Shown piece after piece: positions 1-7,305 of a DNA stretch of 64,000 nucleotides; positions within the stretch are counted from its first letter, which is position 1; every line of letters starts with the position of its first letter. Origin of the DNA: Gemmata massiliana (lineage in GTDB: Bacteria; Planctomycetota; Planctomycetia; Gemmatales; Gemmataceae); NCBI GenBank assembly GCA_000531095.1, contig HG799466.1, forward strand, positions 472,049-536,048, in the 5' to 3' direction. The translations under genes and the position numbers were made by a program. The notes under the pieces were generated by a model, which was not told the DNA's origin, searched no databases, and saw only the letters and a list, made by a program, of their open reading frames with translations.

Positions 1-324
1 CAGCAGTTCCTGAACCCATTCGGTCACCTGAACTGCAAACTCTGGAGACGCCCACTGGATGAAGTGGATGACGATTTGTGGGTGAATCCAAGTGTGCCCG
101 CCACGCCCACTCGTCACTTCAACGAGCTTTAGACCGCCGTTTGGCGTTCCAGTGGATATGCGACTTTCGAGAGCATGCAGAAATCGTTTCGTTTCTTTTC
201 GCTTGGTGTAGCTGTACCACTCGCGATTCGCCAGCTTGCACAGCGCCGTTGCGTCCACGTAGTTGTCTTCCGGTCTCGCGTGGATTTCGACAGAACCGAA
301 CTTCCGAACCAATTCGCCAGCCAT
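1..324 (-). CDS. KilA-N domain protein, 3' end beyond window edge
   Basis: The reading frame is open from an ATG at 324 to base 1, so the C-terminus is missing. A GGAGGTG ribosome site sits 7 nt before the ATG. The 108 visible residues look like a KilA-N domain: an N-terminal strand region, YVDATALCKLA near residue 23, and the signature stretch from HPQIVIHF to SPEFAVQVTEWV (residues about 79-104). KilA-N is a DNA-binding module of phage antirepressor or regulatory proteins, so a role in lysogeny control or host takeover is inferred. It is transcribed leftward from a promoter with an operator-like repeat. Confidence 0.85.
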   Translation of the reverse strand, partial: MAGELVRKFGSVEIHARPEDNYVDATALCKLANREWYSYTKRKETKRFLHALESRISTGTPNGGLKLVEVTSGRGGHTWIHPQIVIHFIQWASPEFAVQVTEWVQELL

Positions 325-382
325 CGAACACCTCCGTTTGTGAACCACCACCATCCTTATCGACTAGTCTTGAGTAAACACT

Positions 383-417
383 AGAGAACTTTTATTCTCT
401 TTGGCGAACCGAGTCAA
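383..417 (-). promoter_or_regulatory. Promoter and operator for the KilA-N gene
   Basis: On the minus strand, TTGACT (417-412) and TAAAAG (394-389) are separated by 17 bp. The inverted repeat AGAGAA-N6-TTCTCT (383-400) brackets the -10 box exactly, as expected for a repressor site. The 325-496 gap otherwise holds only the leader of the next plus-strand gene. Confidence 0.5.
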
Positions 418-496
418 CCGGAGTAGTGAAGTTTTTCGATAAGTACCGGTAAGCACAACGAAGAACAGTTAAGATAACTGAGCGTGGGGGAGCACA

Positions 497-778
497 ATGG
501 GCGTTGAGGAGTGCGGCGAGATGCCTACGATTGCAGACATGGCGAAATCACGCGGGCGGAAGCCGAAAGTAGAAGGCGCTGAAGCGGCGCCAGAGGTTCC
601 CGGAAAGAAGCGGCTCGGAGTGAACTTCACTCAGGATTGGCACGCGGTTCTGCGAAAACTCGCGGGCAAACGCAAAATGCCAGTCTTGTGGTACCTGATC
701 GACCTCGCCCGTGAAGACGCTGAAAAACAGGGGCTTACAGACCTGCCCCCACTCCCGTGGGAAGAGGAAGCCGAGTAG
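497..778 (+). CDS. Small RHH-like protein, DLPPxPWEE family (paralogue 1)
   Basis: 93 residues if read from the ATG at 497; an internal ATG at 539 (MAKSRGRK) would give 79. The core has ribbon-helix-helix character: a basic strand RLGVNF, then two helices. The C-terminus DLPPLPWEEE is shared with a second protein in this prophage (23907-24128). RHH proteins bind DNA as dimers, so a regulatory role is inferred. The stop codon lies in GAGTAGCCGCG, which is also found after two other genes here. Confidence 0.7.
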   Translation: MGVEECGEMPTIADMAKSRGRKPKVEGAEAAPEVPGKKRLGVNFTQDWHAVLRKLAGKRKMPVLWYLIDLAREDAEKQGLTDLPPLPWEEEAE

Positions 779-831
779 CCGCGTTCCGTCGATGATGTGG
801 TAGATTACCTACACCCCACACGGAGTGCGTC

Positions 832-1119
832 ATGTCTCGGAAACTGTTGGCGTTCCTGCTCAGCGAATTGGGTCTCGTGCGCATCATCTGTCGGCGCCCC
901 ACGTGCGGCGCCACGGTGGAAATGTCGCTCGAGCAGGTGGGGACCAAGTTCAAGGTCAACCACCCGCCCGAGTGCCCGGTGTGCGGCGGCACGTTCCAGG
1001 GGCTCAAGACCGGCTGGGACAACGAACTGGTCCGCCTCTCGGAGTCCATCCGAGCGCTGCGGGACCGCAAGGACGTGCTCGAAGTCGAGTTCGTGTTGCC
1101 CGACACCTCGGGCGAGTAG
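832..1119 (+). CDS. Small putative zinc-binding protein
   Basis: 95 residues. Two cysteine pairs are visible, C20-x4-C25 and the CPVCGG element near residue 48, which together suggest a zinc ribbon. The hydrophobic N-terminus (LLAFLLSELGLVRII) resembles a helix rather than a signal peptide. Function unknown. Its stop codon is the first part of a 45-bp sequence repeated at 23868-23912. Confidence 0.65.
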   Translation: MSRKLLAFLLSELGLVRIICRRPTCGATVEMSLEQVGTKFKVNHPPECPVCGGTFQGLKTGWDNELVRLSESIRALRDRKDVLEVEFVLPDTSGE

Positions 1120-1158
1120 CCGCGCGCGGGCCGCGGTTGCTTGCGTGCCGTGCCCGCG
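1114..1158. repeat. 45-bp repeat, copy A
   Basis: Identical in inverted orientation to 23868-23912. It begins at the stop codon of the upstream gene in both places (GAGTAGCCGCGCG...) and is very GC-rich and self-complementary. It may be a transcription end or RNA-stability element. Confidence 0.8.
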
Positions 1159-1171
1159 TGGGGTGTAAGAC

Positions 1172-1375
1172 GTGGCGAATCCCTCGGACCCACTCCTGCA
1201 CACGCAGGAGGGAATTGCATTTCTTCTACTCGAACGCATTTCTCGCGAAGAGAGCGGCACACCAAAAGCTAAGAACACCCGCGAGTATTGGCTTGAGCTT
1301 TACACGGAGTGCCTTCGTGCGGTGAAGACCCCGCCATCACCACCGCCGTCAACAGATCCACCTTCGGGCCGATGA
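1172..1375 (+). CDS. Hypothetical protein, 67 residues
   Basis: GTG start. The middle part (KNTREYWLELYTECLRAVK) looks like a genuine amphipathic helix and the tail is Pro/Ser-rich. Not recognised. It lies inside a 388-bp stretch (1159-1546) that is missing from the related sequence near 23.9 kb, and its 3' half overlaps a convergent minus-strand ORF, so only one of the two may be expressed. Confidence 0.45.
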   Translation: MANPSDPLLHTQEGIAFLLLERISREESGTPKAKNTREYWLELYTECLRAVKTPPSPPPSTDPPSGR

Positions 1376-1457
1376 GTTCCGGAGGCACGTCTTTCTCAAT
1401 GAATTGTTGCACCAGTGCATAACGGACGTTTTGCTCTGCGGTCAACGAAGAGTTCAT
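1269..1457 (-). CDS. Hypothetical protein, 62 residues
   Basis: Start chosen at the ATG at 1457 (MNSSLTAEQNVRYALVQQFI); a GTG at 1541 is the alternative. The N-terminal half looks like real protein (helical, then DVPPELIGPKVDLL). The phage motif CTAGTTCCCCC lies 64 nt upstream on this strand, which supports transcription in this direction. Overlaps the convergent ORF 1172-1375. Function unknown. Confidence 0.45.
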   Translation of the reverse strand: MNSSLTAEQNVRYALVQQFIEKDVPPELIGPKVDLLTAVVMAGSSPHEGTPCKAQANTRGCS

Positions 1458-1521
1458 GGCGCTCTCGTATTGGGGAACCCGATACCGCGGGCGAATTACA
1501 AACGAGATTGTGTGCCCGGTC

Positions 1522-1532
1522 GGGGGAACTAG
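1522..1532 (-). promoter_or_regulatory. AGTTCCCCC motif site 1
   Basis: CTAGTTCCCCC on the minus strand, flanked by an inverted repeat (CCCGGTC / GACCGGG) so that the motif forms the loop of a potential hairpin. It precedes the minus-strand ORF starting at 1457. Confidence 0.55.
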
Positions 1533-1546
1533 ACCGGGCACCGCTG

Positions 1547-1568
1547 GGGGATGCGGTCATGCGCGCGG
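1547..1568. repeat. 22-bp repeat, copy A
   Basis: Identical to the reverse complement of 23847-23868, where it directly abuts the 45-bp repeat. Here 388 bp separate the two parts. Confidence 0.75.
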
Positions 1569-1702
1569 AAGATGAAAGCCACAGACTAGTTCGGCATAAA
1601 CGAAAGTCGCGGTTCCGCCTCGTGACTTGGAACGAGTTCTGTTTCGGTTTCGCGCTGTTGGCGATTATCACGCTGTTATTTTTGATACTCGCGCGCAACT
1701 AG
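1559..1702 (+). CDS. Small single-pass membrane protein
   Basis: 47 residues from the ATG at 1559, preceded by a GGGGG stretch. Basic N-terminal half (HKRKSRFR) then one strongly hydrophobic helix (FALLAIITLLFLIL) to the end. Topology suggests N-terminus inside. Size and shape fit a small phage membrane effector or holin-like protein, but there is no specific evidence. Its TAG shares bases with the convergent stop at 1699-1701. Confidence 0.5.
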   Translation: MRAEDESHRLVRHKRKSRFRLVTWNEFCFGFALLAIITLLFLILARN

Positions 1703-2233
1703 GAGTTGCCACCACTAGGCCTCGCGTTAGCCGAAGATTGTGGCGGTGGCGTGTATTGCTTCCCCTGCGAAATCGAAACCAGCACGTCAAAGATTTTCAG
1801 CAGCATGTCAACAATCGGTTTGAGTGGCCCACCGTCCTCGTAGCCTTCTCCCGCGGTCGCCCGGATGATGCTCCGCTGGAACTGGAAGTATTGCTCCCCC
1901 GCGGTCGTCATGTCCGCGGAGAACGGTGTCACATCGCGGCGCGGCGCGGCGACGGCGTTGGCGTCCGGCATTTGGAGCCCGTACCGATCTTTCATGGCGG
2001 CACTGAACCACCCCGGCCGCGGCTTAATGTCCTCTGCGGTCAAGCGCCCGTTGCCGGCGACTTGCTTGCGAATCTCACCCCCACTCAGCGCGTCGGCGAC
2101 GGTCGCCCCACGTGAAGTCCCAGCGCCCGACGAGCATCTCTTCGGTGAGGTGCTTGGGGCGCGGGGGAACGGGTGCGGCGCTGGTGGGCGCCCACCCGAC
2201 GAGGAGCAGCAGAGCGGCAACGGTGCGGGTCAT
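1699..2233 (-). pseudogene. Exported phage protein split by an apparent one-base deletion
   Basis: The 5' part (2233-2075) encodes a signal peptide (MTRTVAALLLLVGWAPTSA) and ends at a TGA shortly after GRWDFTWG. A second frame, lacking a good start, carries on to 1699 with protein-like sequence (GGEIRKQVAGNGRLTAEDI onward, about 130 residues). One more G in the GGGG run near 2098 would join them. Function unknown. It could instead be two genes with an unusual start for the second. Confidence 0.5.
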
Positions 2234-2241
2234 GGCGTGGC

Positions 2242-2562
2242 TCACAGGGTTTCGCGGATCTGCTCTTTCTCAACCAGCGTGAGCGACGGTGCGGGCTGGT
2301 TGAACTTCATCGCCCGCCAGAACTCCGGTGCGCGCCGCACCGCGATGCGCTTCGCGACCGCGAGTTGGGCGCGCTTGCGGAACTGGAACCACCACGTCTG
2401 GTCCCGCGCCGCCTGGAATAGCGCCGCCATGCCCGCGGGCGGGTCGATGGCTTCGATGTTGCTCTGGGGCGTGATGAGTCGGTTCAGCAAGTCGTCGAGC
2501 AACTTCTGCAACAGCGGTCCGAAGAACTGGAGCAGCAGCGTAATCAGTGCGGACCAACTCAT
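2242..2562 (-). CDS. Hypothetical phage protein, amphipathic N-terminus
   Basis: 106 residues. The first 30 form a hydrophobic, leucine-rich helix region (LITLLLQFFGPLLQKLLDDL) which could be membrane-active; the rest is basic. No signal peptidase site. A holin-like or tail-associated role is possible but not shown. Directly downstream of the phage tRNA in transcription order. Confidence 0.6.
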   Translation of the reverse strand: MSWSALITLLLQFFGPLLQKLLDDLLNRLITPQSNIEAIDPPAGMAALFQAARDQTWWFQFRKRAQLAVAKRIAVRRAPEFWRAMKFNQPAPSLTLVEKEQIRETL

Positions 2563-2587
2563 GTGAGCCTTTCGTTTGGGGAGTCAG

Positions 2588-2676
2588 TACCTGGGGTCGG
2601 ACTCGAACCGACAGTTTCCCCGCGGGGAGACAAGCGTTTCTAAGACGCTCCGCTTTACCATTTAGCGAACCCAGGC
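2588..2676 (-). tRNA. tRNA-Leu (anticodon TAG), phage-encoded
   Basis: The minus strand folds into a type II tRNA: acceptor GCCTGGG/CCCAGGT, D-arm with GG in the loop, anticodon stem AGCGT/ACGCT with loop CTTAGAA (anticodon TAG, reads CUA), a long variable arm (CCCC-GC-GGGG), and T-arm GTCGG/CCGAC with loop TTCGAGT. No CCA is encoded. It lies inside the prophage, far from the tRNA-Leu at the integration end. Confidence 0.85.
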
Positions 2677-2715
2677 AAGTGCCCGCGGCGCATGGACGCC
2701 GACGGGCGAATGTGG

Positions 2716-3096
2716 CTAGCGAATCACACTGCGTTGCAGCGAGAACGACCGCTGCCGCTGAGCCGGCTGGATGATGGCGGCGCGCTGTTGCACGACCTTC
2801 TGCACCACCTGCTTTTGCACGACGAGCGGCTGGGCGACCACCACGGGTTGAGCCACCACGATCGGTGCGACCTGCTGCACCACAACGGGCTGTTGCACGA
2901 TTTGCACCTGCGGCGCGCTTGGCACGACGAACAGCGCGGACGGCACCGCGACGGTTTGAGCCTGCACCACCTGAGCCTGCGGCGCCACGTACTGCGGGGC
3001 GACCGATTGAGCCGGCGCGCACGCCTTATTGCACTGCGCGAGCGAAACGGAACCGGTCACGAGTACGGCAGCCAGGGCAATCAGAGTCTTCATCAC
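2716..3096 (-). CDS. Secreted Val/Gln/Ala-rich protein
   Basis: 126 residues with a clear signal peptide (MMKTLIALAAVLVTGSVSLAQ, cleavage after SLA), two cysteines just after it (CNKAC), then a low-complexity region rich in V, Q, A and P in a quasi-repeat (VVVQQVAPIVVAQPVVVAQ). This resembles extended envelope or adhesin-like polypeptides. Function unknown. It follows the cytochrome-like pair in a minus-strand run of exported proteins. Confidence 0.65.
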   Translation of the reverse strand: MMKTLIALAAVLVTGSVSLAQCNKACAPAQSVAPQYVAPQAQVVQAQTVAVPSALFVVPSAPQVQIVQQPVVVQQVAPIVVAQPVVVAQPLVVQKQVVQKVVQQRAAIIQPAQRQRSFSLQRSVIR

Positions 3097-3118
3097 GTCT
3101 CCAGAAACGAGGTTGGAA

Positions 3119-3586
3119 TCACCAGTTGAACGCGGACTTCTCTTCGGCGGTCAGCTTGCCGTTCTTCGGCATCGAGCCGTCTTGGACGGCTTGTTTCACG
3201 GCGCGCTTGGCGTCCGCCTTCAGGAACTGCAACACGGTCGCGTCGTCGTTCGCGAACAACACGAACCCGCCGCCCTTCGCGTCCGCCTTGCTGGGCGTGT
3301 GGCACGCGGCACACTTCGCCTTCGCGACCGGCAACAACTCCACTTTCTTCTGCAACAGGGGAACTGGCCCGCCCGTCTTCGCTTCGATTGCTTCGAGGCG
3401 CCGGTCGATGCTCTCCAGCAACTCGATGATGCGCTTAGCGTCCGCTGCGCTGAGACCCGGTTGCTGCCCGAGCAGTTGGAGCGGTACGCCACCGTAAGCC
3501 GGCACCGAGTAAGTCTGTGCCGGCGGCGTGGACGCAACGGCGATGGACGCGGTCAAAAACAGGGCGAGCGCGGTCGCGATTTTCAC
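3119..3586 (-). CDS. Exported mono-haem cytochrome c-like protein
   Basis: 155 residues: signal peptide (MKIATALALFLTASIAVAS), a spacer, a helix with DRRLEAIEAKTG, then the haem-binding motif CAACH at about residue 92 and a downstream GSMPKNGKLT segment whose Met is placed like the axial ligand of class I cytochromes c. Electron transfer or redox sensing in the periplasm is inferred. The ATG overlaps the stop of the upstream 514-residue gene by 4 nt (ATGA), so the two are translationally coupled. Confidence 0.7.
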   Translation of the reverse strand: MKIATALALFLTASIAVASTPPAQTYSVPAYGGVPLQLLGQQPGLSAADAKRIIELLESIDRRLEAIEAKTGGPVPLLQKKVELLPVAKAKCAACHTPSKADAKGGGFVLFANDDATVLQFLKADAKRAVKQAVQDGSMPKNGKLTAEEKSAFNW

Positions 3587-5115
3587 GGCGTGGCTCCTCC
3601 CAGAATCAGCATCAACACGGAAAACCGCTCCTCGAAGTACTCCCGGCGGATCGGGGGGGCGTCGTCAATCAGGTAACCCACGAGTACCGGGTCAACAACT
3701 CGTTTGACGCGCGCGTAGTCGCGCAGTTTGCGTTGCAGATCGGCGACGGTAACGCCACATTCGGCCGCGGCTCGATCGATGGTGACGGGGTCGTCGAGGT
3801 AGCGCGCCCACTGGCGTTCGTATCCCTTCGCCAGCGCCGCGGACTTGAACCCTGATACCTGCTCAACCGCGTCCGCGTAGTCGCCGCTGTCGCGCTTGTA
3901 CGCCTTCTCGAGCGGGCCGAGATACACGCTTTCCAGTCGCTTCGCCTTGAGCGGGTCAACAGCCACCGCTGCCAGTTGCACGCCCGTCTCCGGGTTGAAC
4001 AGCTTCCGCGCATAGTCCCTCACCGGCTTGAGGCCAGCGTCCTGGTGGCACGCGACACACGAGTACCCGACGTGAACGCGGCGGTCGTTGTTCGTTGAGC
4101 GGCCGTCAGAGGCGATCGTGTCCGGCGCCGTATCGACCTGATTTCCCTTCGCGTCGGAGAGGTAGAACCCCGGCAGCCCGTTAGGGAGCGTGAACACGAT
4201 CTCCTCGGCGTCGTGCTGGTAGTCTTCGAGCAAGTTCGCGACCGCGTTACGCTTGTCGGCGCTGTTGTTGACGTCGCGGCTCTCCCACCACGAACCGGTG
4301 AGCGTCGCGTACCGAAACACTTGCCGGTTGTTCGGCGAGACGTTGGACACGGGCACGATGGCGGCGAGTTCGCGGTACAGTTCTTCCGCCTTCTTCCGGT
4401 CGAGCGCGGCGAGCTTTTCCGCGTCGGCGCGAGACTTGAGCCCGAGCCAGTCGTAGTACCCGTGGCCCTTGCGGTCCGCCTGGGCGCCGGTCCTGAACAG
4501 GAACTCGTCGGCGCGCACGATGGGGGTTGCGGAACCGGTGAGCGAGACCAGTTCCGTCATCTCCTTCACCGGGAGCCACGGCGCGGGAATGAAGTCTTCT
4601 TTCGCCGGGGTCGCGGTGCCCGGTTCGGTGTACTCCTCGTTCACCTGATACGGGCGCTGGTACTGGTCGTAGCGTGTGACCTGCCGCGTCTTCGTCACGG
4701 GAACTGCGGCAACGGCTGCCGTCTGGGCCTTGATCGTGAAGTAGTGGTTCGCCCGCTTCAATTCGTCCCAGACCTTCGCGTCCCAGCGGTAATCCACTAG
4801 GTCCACCGCCCACAGCCACTCGGTTACTTTTCGCGCAGCAGTTAGCTTGGATTCCCGGGACAAACCGTTGATGTGGTAGTTCAGGACCGCATAAAGCTCG
4901 CGCTGTTCCGCACGGGACAGGTGCGCCGCGGACAGGTACCGGGTGCGAGCGGCCACCTCGACGGGCAGTGCCTTCGCGTCGGCGTGGGCGGCGCCGACGA
5001 TCTCGGTGAACCCGATCGGGGCGACGTCCTTCGGCGCGGGGGCGCTCTCGGCAGCCGTGCCCACCAATGCACAGGCGAGAATCAGCGGTACGGTTGCGTA
5101 TCGCAACTCACTCAC
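3583..5115 (-). CDS. Exported protein with one CxxCH haem motif
   Basis: About 510 residues. I chose the GTG at 5115 (SELRYATVPLILACALVG), which overlaps the upstream stop; a TTG at 5127 is 4 codons longer. Signal peptide, then an alpha-rich region, then SCVACHQDAG near residue 353, a single c-type haem motif. A central WWESRDVNNS region and a helical C-terminus are visible, but I recognise no known enzyme. The ATGA overlap with the CAACH protein suggests that they act together. Confidence 0.65.
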   Translation of the reverse strand: MSELRYATVPLILACALVGTAAESAPAPKDVAPIGFTEIVGAAHADAKALPVEVAARTRYLSAAHLSRAEQRELYAVLNYHINGLSRESKLTAARKVTEWLWAVDLVDYRWDAKVWDELKRANHYFTIKAQTAAVAAVPVTKTRQVTRYDQYQRPYQVNEEYTEPGTATPAKEDFIPAPWLPVKEMTELVSLTGSATPIVRADEFLFRTGAQADRKGHGYYDWLGLKSRADAEKLAALDRKKAEELYRELAAIVPVSNVSPNNRQVFRYATLTGSWWESRDVNNSADKRNAVANLLEDYQHDAEEIVFTLPNGLPGFYLSDAKGNQVDTAPDTIASDGRSTNNDRRVHVGYSCVACHQDAGLKPVRDYARKLFNPETGVQLAAVAVDPLKAKRLESVYLGPLEKAYKRDSGDYADAVEQVSGFKSAALAKGYERQWARYLDDPVTIDRAAAECGVTVADLQRKLRDYARVKRVVDPVLVGYLIDDAPPIRREYFEERFSVLMLILGGATP

Positions 5116-5287
5116 CCTTGTCTTCAAGTTTCTTCGCCACGCACGGTGCCGGGGCGTCCGCGACCTTGTCAGTCTCGCGAACGGTTGTTGCCGTCACCTC
5201 GCGGCGCGAGAACGGGTAGTCGAACCCCGTCGCGAGTGAGGCATCCGGAACGGGAAACGGAGACGGCTTACCGTTGACTTTGCTCAT
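5108..5287 (-). CDS. Small hypothetical protein, 59 residues
   Basis: ATG at 5287 overlaps the stop of the preceding membrane protein (ATGA), and its TGA overlaps the start of the cytochrome-like gene. No signal peptide; Pro-rich start (GKPSPFPVPDASL). Its place in a chain of overlapping genes argues that it is translated. Function unknown. Confidence 0.5.
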   Translation of the reverse strand: MSKVNGKPSPFPVPDASLATGFDYPFSRREVTATTVRETDKVADAPAPCVAKKLEDKGE

Positions 5288-5427
5288 GGCTGCTCCAATC
5301 CGGTACGTGTCGGGGCGCCGCCGAACCCGGTGGCACCCCGTTGGGCGAGGGTGAATGCCCCGGCGACAACCGCCGCGAGCGCAGCCCCGGCGACAACCGC
5401 AATCAGTAACGCTTTCAGGTCGCTCAT
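5284..5427 (-). CDS. Small membrane protein, 47 residues
   Basis: One Ala/Val-rich membrane helix (LLIAVVAGAALAAVVAGAF) after a short N-terminus. The start overlaps the metalloprotease stop by 4 nt and the stop overlaps the next start by 4 nt. Size fits a holin- or spanin-type accessory protein, but no specific motif is seen. Confidence 0.5.
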   Translation of the reverse strand: MSDLKALLIAVVAGAALAAVVAGAFTLAQRGATGFGGAPTRTGLEQP

Positions 5428-6278
5428 GGCTTGGTCACCGTGAAGCCGGCTTTCTTGAGGGAGTCGATGACGTCCGTGGTCTTCGCCTGCACCGGGAAAC
5501 TGAGCACGTCCACGGGACCGGTCGGAGCGGCAATCCGCTTCTTGTAGCCCAGTGCAATCATCCGGGAGTAATCACGGGCCTGCTCGCGCGGGAGCGACGC
5601 CGAGTACACGGGGCGCATCACCGCGGGCGCGGTCGGGTCGTCGTGCCCGAGCCCGAGCACGTGCCCGATTTCGTGGCACGCGACCGTCGGCAGCGAGAGC
5701 AACCCGGACGCGGGCGGACCCACGGTCCACCGCTCGGACGAGTCGTAGCGCTGGGTCTTCGGGTTGAGCGTGCCGTCCGCGAGGTAGCTTTCCGCGAGCA
5801 CCCCGTTCGGGCCGTCCATCTTCTCGAAGCGGATGGTGACGAGCGCGGCGCTCGGGTCGGTCACCTCCTGGGGCTCGATGTCGAGTCCCTCCGCCCACCA
5901 GTTCCACGCTTGCTTGAACGCGGCGCTCACCATGTCGTTACTGAGTGCCGGGCGGAGTTGCGGCACGGTGGAGTAGTCGACCCAATAGGTGATGTTCTTC
6001 GTGGGCCACGGGCGCCCGCTCGCCTCGATGTGCGCCAGCCCGTGCGCCTCGGTGCCGTGGTACCGCGCGCCCTCGTAGTTAATGGGCACGTCCGGCTGTT
6101 CCCCGACGAACGGGGCGGGAACTTGGGTCACGGGCGGGGGCGGGACCGGTTGCCCGTTGCGCACGGCTTGTATCGCGCTGGTGAGCCACCCGAGCAGCAT
6201 CATGGCGAGCACGACGTAGGCGCGGTTCCGCGTGAACCACGTCGGCGCGGCGGTATCGGTTGGGTTCGTATCGGGCAT
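5424..6278 (-). CDS. Membrane-anchored matrixin-type zinc metalloprotease
   Basis: 284 residues from the ATG at 6278; an upstream ATG at 6311 has no ribosome site. One membrane helix at about 19-38, a Pro-rich linker, then a catalytic domain with HEIGHVLGLGHD near residue 200: the HExxHxxGxxH zinc site of M10-type peptidases, followed by a Met-turn-like VMRPVY. The aromatic KNITYWVDY start is typical of matrixins. The C-terminal 60 residues (VDVLSFPVQAKTTDVIDSL) form an extra small domain. Target unknown: host envelope, virion processing or lysis are options. Confidence 0.8.
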   Translation of the reverse strand: MPDTNPTDTAAPTWFTRNRAYVVLAMMLLGWLTSAIQAVRNGQPVPPPPVTQVPAPFVGEQPDVPINYEGARYHGTEAHGLAHIEASGRPWPTKNITYWVDYSTVPQLRPALSNDMVSAAFKQAWNWWAEGLDIEPQEVTDPSAALVTIRFEKMDGPNGVLAESYLADGTLNPKTQRYDSSERWTVGPPASGLLSLPTVACHEIGHVLGLGHDDPTAPAVMRPVYSASLPREQARDYSRMIALGYKKRIAAPTGPVDVLSFPVQAKTTDVIDSLKKAGFTVTKP

Positions 6279-6347
6279 TGAAGGTCCGTCCGTATGCGTG
6301 TGTGTGAACATCGCAATTCCATCACGCTCACGGGGAACATGCCCGGC

Positions 6348-6530
6348 TTACAACTCCCAGGCGCTCGCGTGGTATCCTGCATTCTTGAACTTGTTGACCA
6401 CCGACTCGGCCTCACTTCGGGACTCGCAGAACTTGAACTGCATCTTGTCGTTCGCGCTCTTGCGGAACTGCACCATCCAATGCTCGCGACGCATATTTTG
6501 TGGACCCAAGTGATGAACGGCCTGCGACAT
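6348..6530 (-). CDS. Small hypothetical protein
   Basis: 60 residues from MSQAVHHLG (ATG at 6530); an ATG 18 nt earlier is possible. The ending FKFCESRSEAESVVNKFKNA resembles small alpha/beta phage proteins. Not recognised. Confidence 0.5.
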   Translation of the reverse strand: MSQAVHHLGPQNMRREHWMVQFRKSANDKMQFKFCESRSEAESVVNKFKNAGYHASAWEL

Positions 6531-6566
6531 ATTTACTCCTCCGTGCATGTACCATCGTCATTCGCC

Positions 6567-7157
6567 TCACGCGGTCTTGCGCGCGTCCGCGATGCGCCAG
6601 TGAACTTCTTCCCAGAACATCCCCCACCGCCGCGCCAACCACACCGCGACGAACCGCTCGGCGTCGCCCTTGGTCGCGAACAGCTTCGGGCGCCCCACGG
6701 GCTTACCGTTGACGCGCGACCGGCTCTCGACGGGCGTGAGCGGGCGCCAGCCGTGTTTGCACCGGCGCTCCCGCACGTTGACCTTCTTCCCGGCCTCGTA
6801 GACCCACAGGTTCCACCCGCGGTCCTCCTTGTTCCACGCGGCTTCAGCGAGCGGTCCCGGCGCCGCCATCCGGCGCACGATGGCGCGCCGCCACTGGTCC
6901 CCGAACCGGTCCATGTACCAGCGGATCACCCGCGCCGCGCACTCCCGCGGGTTCGGGCAGATGCTCCCCGGGATTCGCATCAAGTGCCCGCCGACGCGCA
7001 CCTTCGCGACGTACTTCACCGCGCGCCGCCCGTCGTGGCGCGCCTCCGGGTGCGTCTCGTAAACGTTGCGGTAGCCCGACGCCGCGCGCCGGCTCCGGAG
7101 CAGGTCGATACAATCGTTAGTGACGATGAAATCTGTTACGGAGATAGGCGCGACCAC
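6567..7157 (-). CDS. AP2-like DNA-binding protein without a nuclease domain
   Basis: 196 residues. Residues about 25-85 (SGYRNVYETH ... YVAKVRVGGHLMRIPGSI ... ECAARVIRWYMDRF) follow the AP2/ERF fold: a GYR-x-V strand, a W/YVAK strand, then an amphipathic helix. In phages this domain is usually fused to an HNH nuclease; none is present here. The C-terminal half repeats a similar strand-helix pattern (GWNLWVYEAGKK ... FATKGDAERFVAVWLA), perhaps a second diverged copy. Regulatory or structural DNA binding is inferred. Confidence 0.55.
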   Translation of the reverse strand: MVAPISVTDFIVTNDCIDLLRSRRAASGYRNVYETHPEARHDGRRAVKYVAKVRVGGHLMRIPGSICPNPRECAARVIRWYMDRFGDQWRRAIVRRMAAPGPLAEAAWNKEDRGWNLWVYEAGKKVNVRERRCKHGWRPLTPVESRSRVNGKPVGRPKLFATKGDAERFVAVWLARRWGMFWEEVHWRIADARKTA

Positions 7158-7229
7158 TTATTGCCCCCTTTCCCACCGCGGTGTACGGTGGAAGTGGGAG
7201 CGGCGCTGAGCGGCGCGGCTTCGGAAGTG

Positions 7230-7261
7230 GCGGGCGGCGAGATGAGGGTCTCGCCGCCCGC
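7230..7261. terminator. Stem-loop, 13-bp stem
   Basis: CGGGCGGCGAGA pairs perfectly with TCTCGCCGCCCG around loop TGAGGG. There is no U-run on either strand. It lies downstream of the HAD gene in transcription order and could act as a processing or Rho-assisted end. Confidence 0.45.
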
Positions 7262-7305
7262 GTTCGTTACCAGCGCGTGGGGGCTGCGCCGGTAACGTGG
7301 TAGGC

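Noticed and set aside
5355-6281. 308-codon plus-strand ORF
   Set aside because: Antisense shadow of the matrixin gene.
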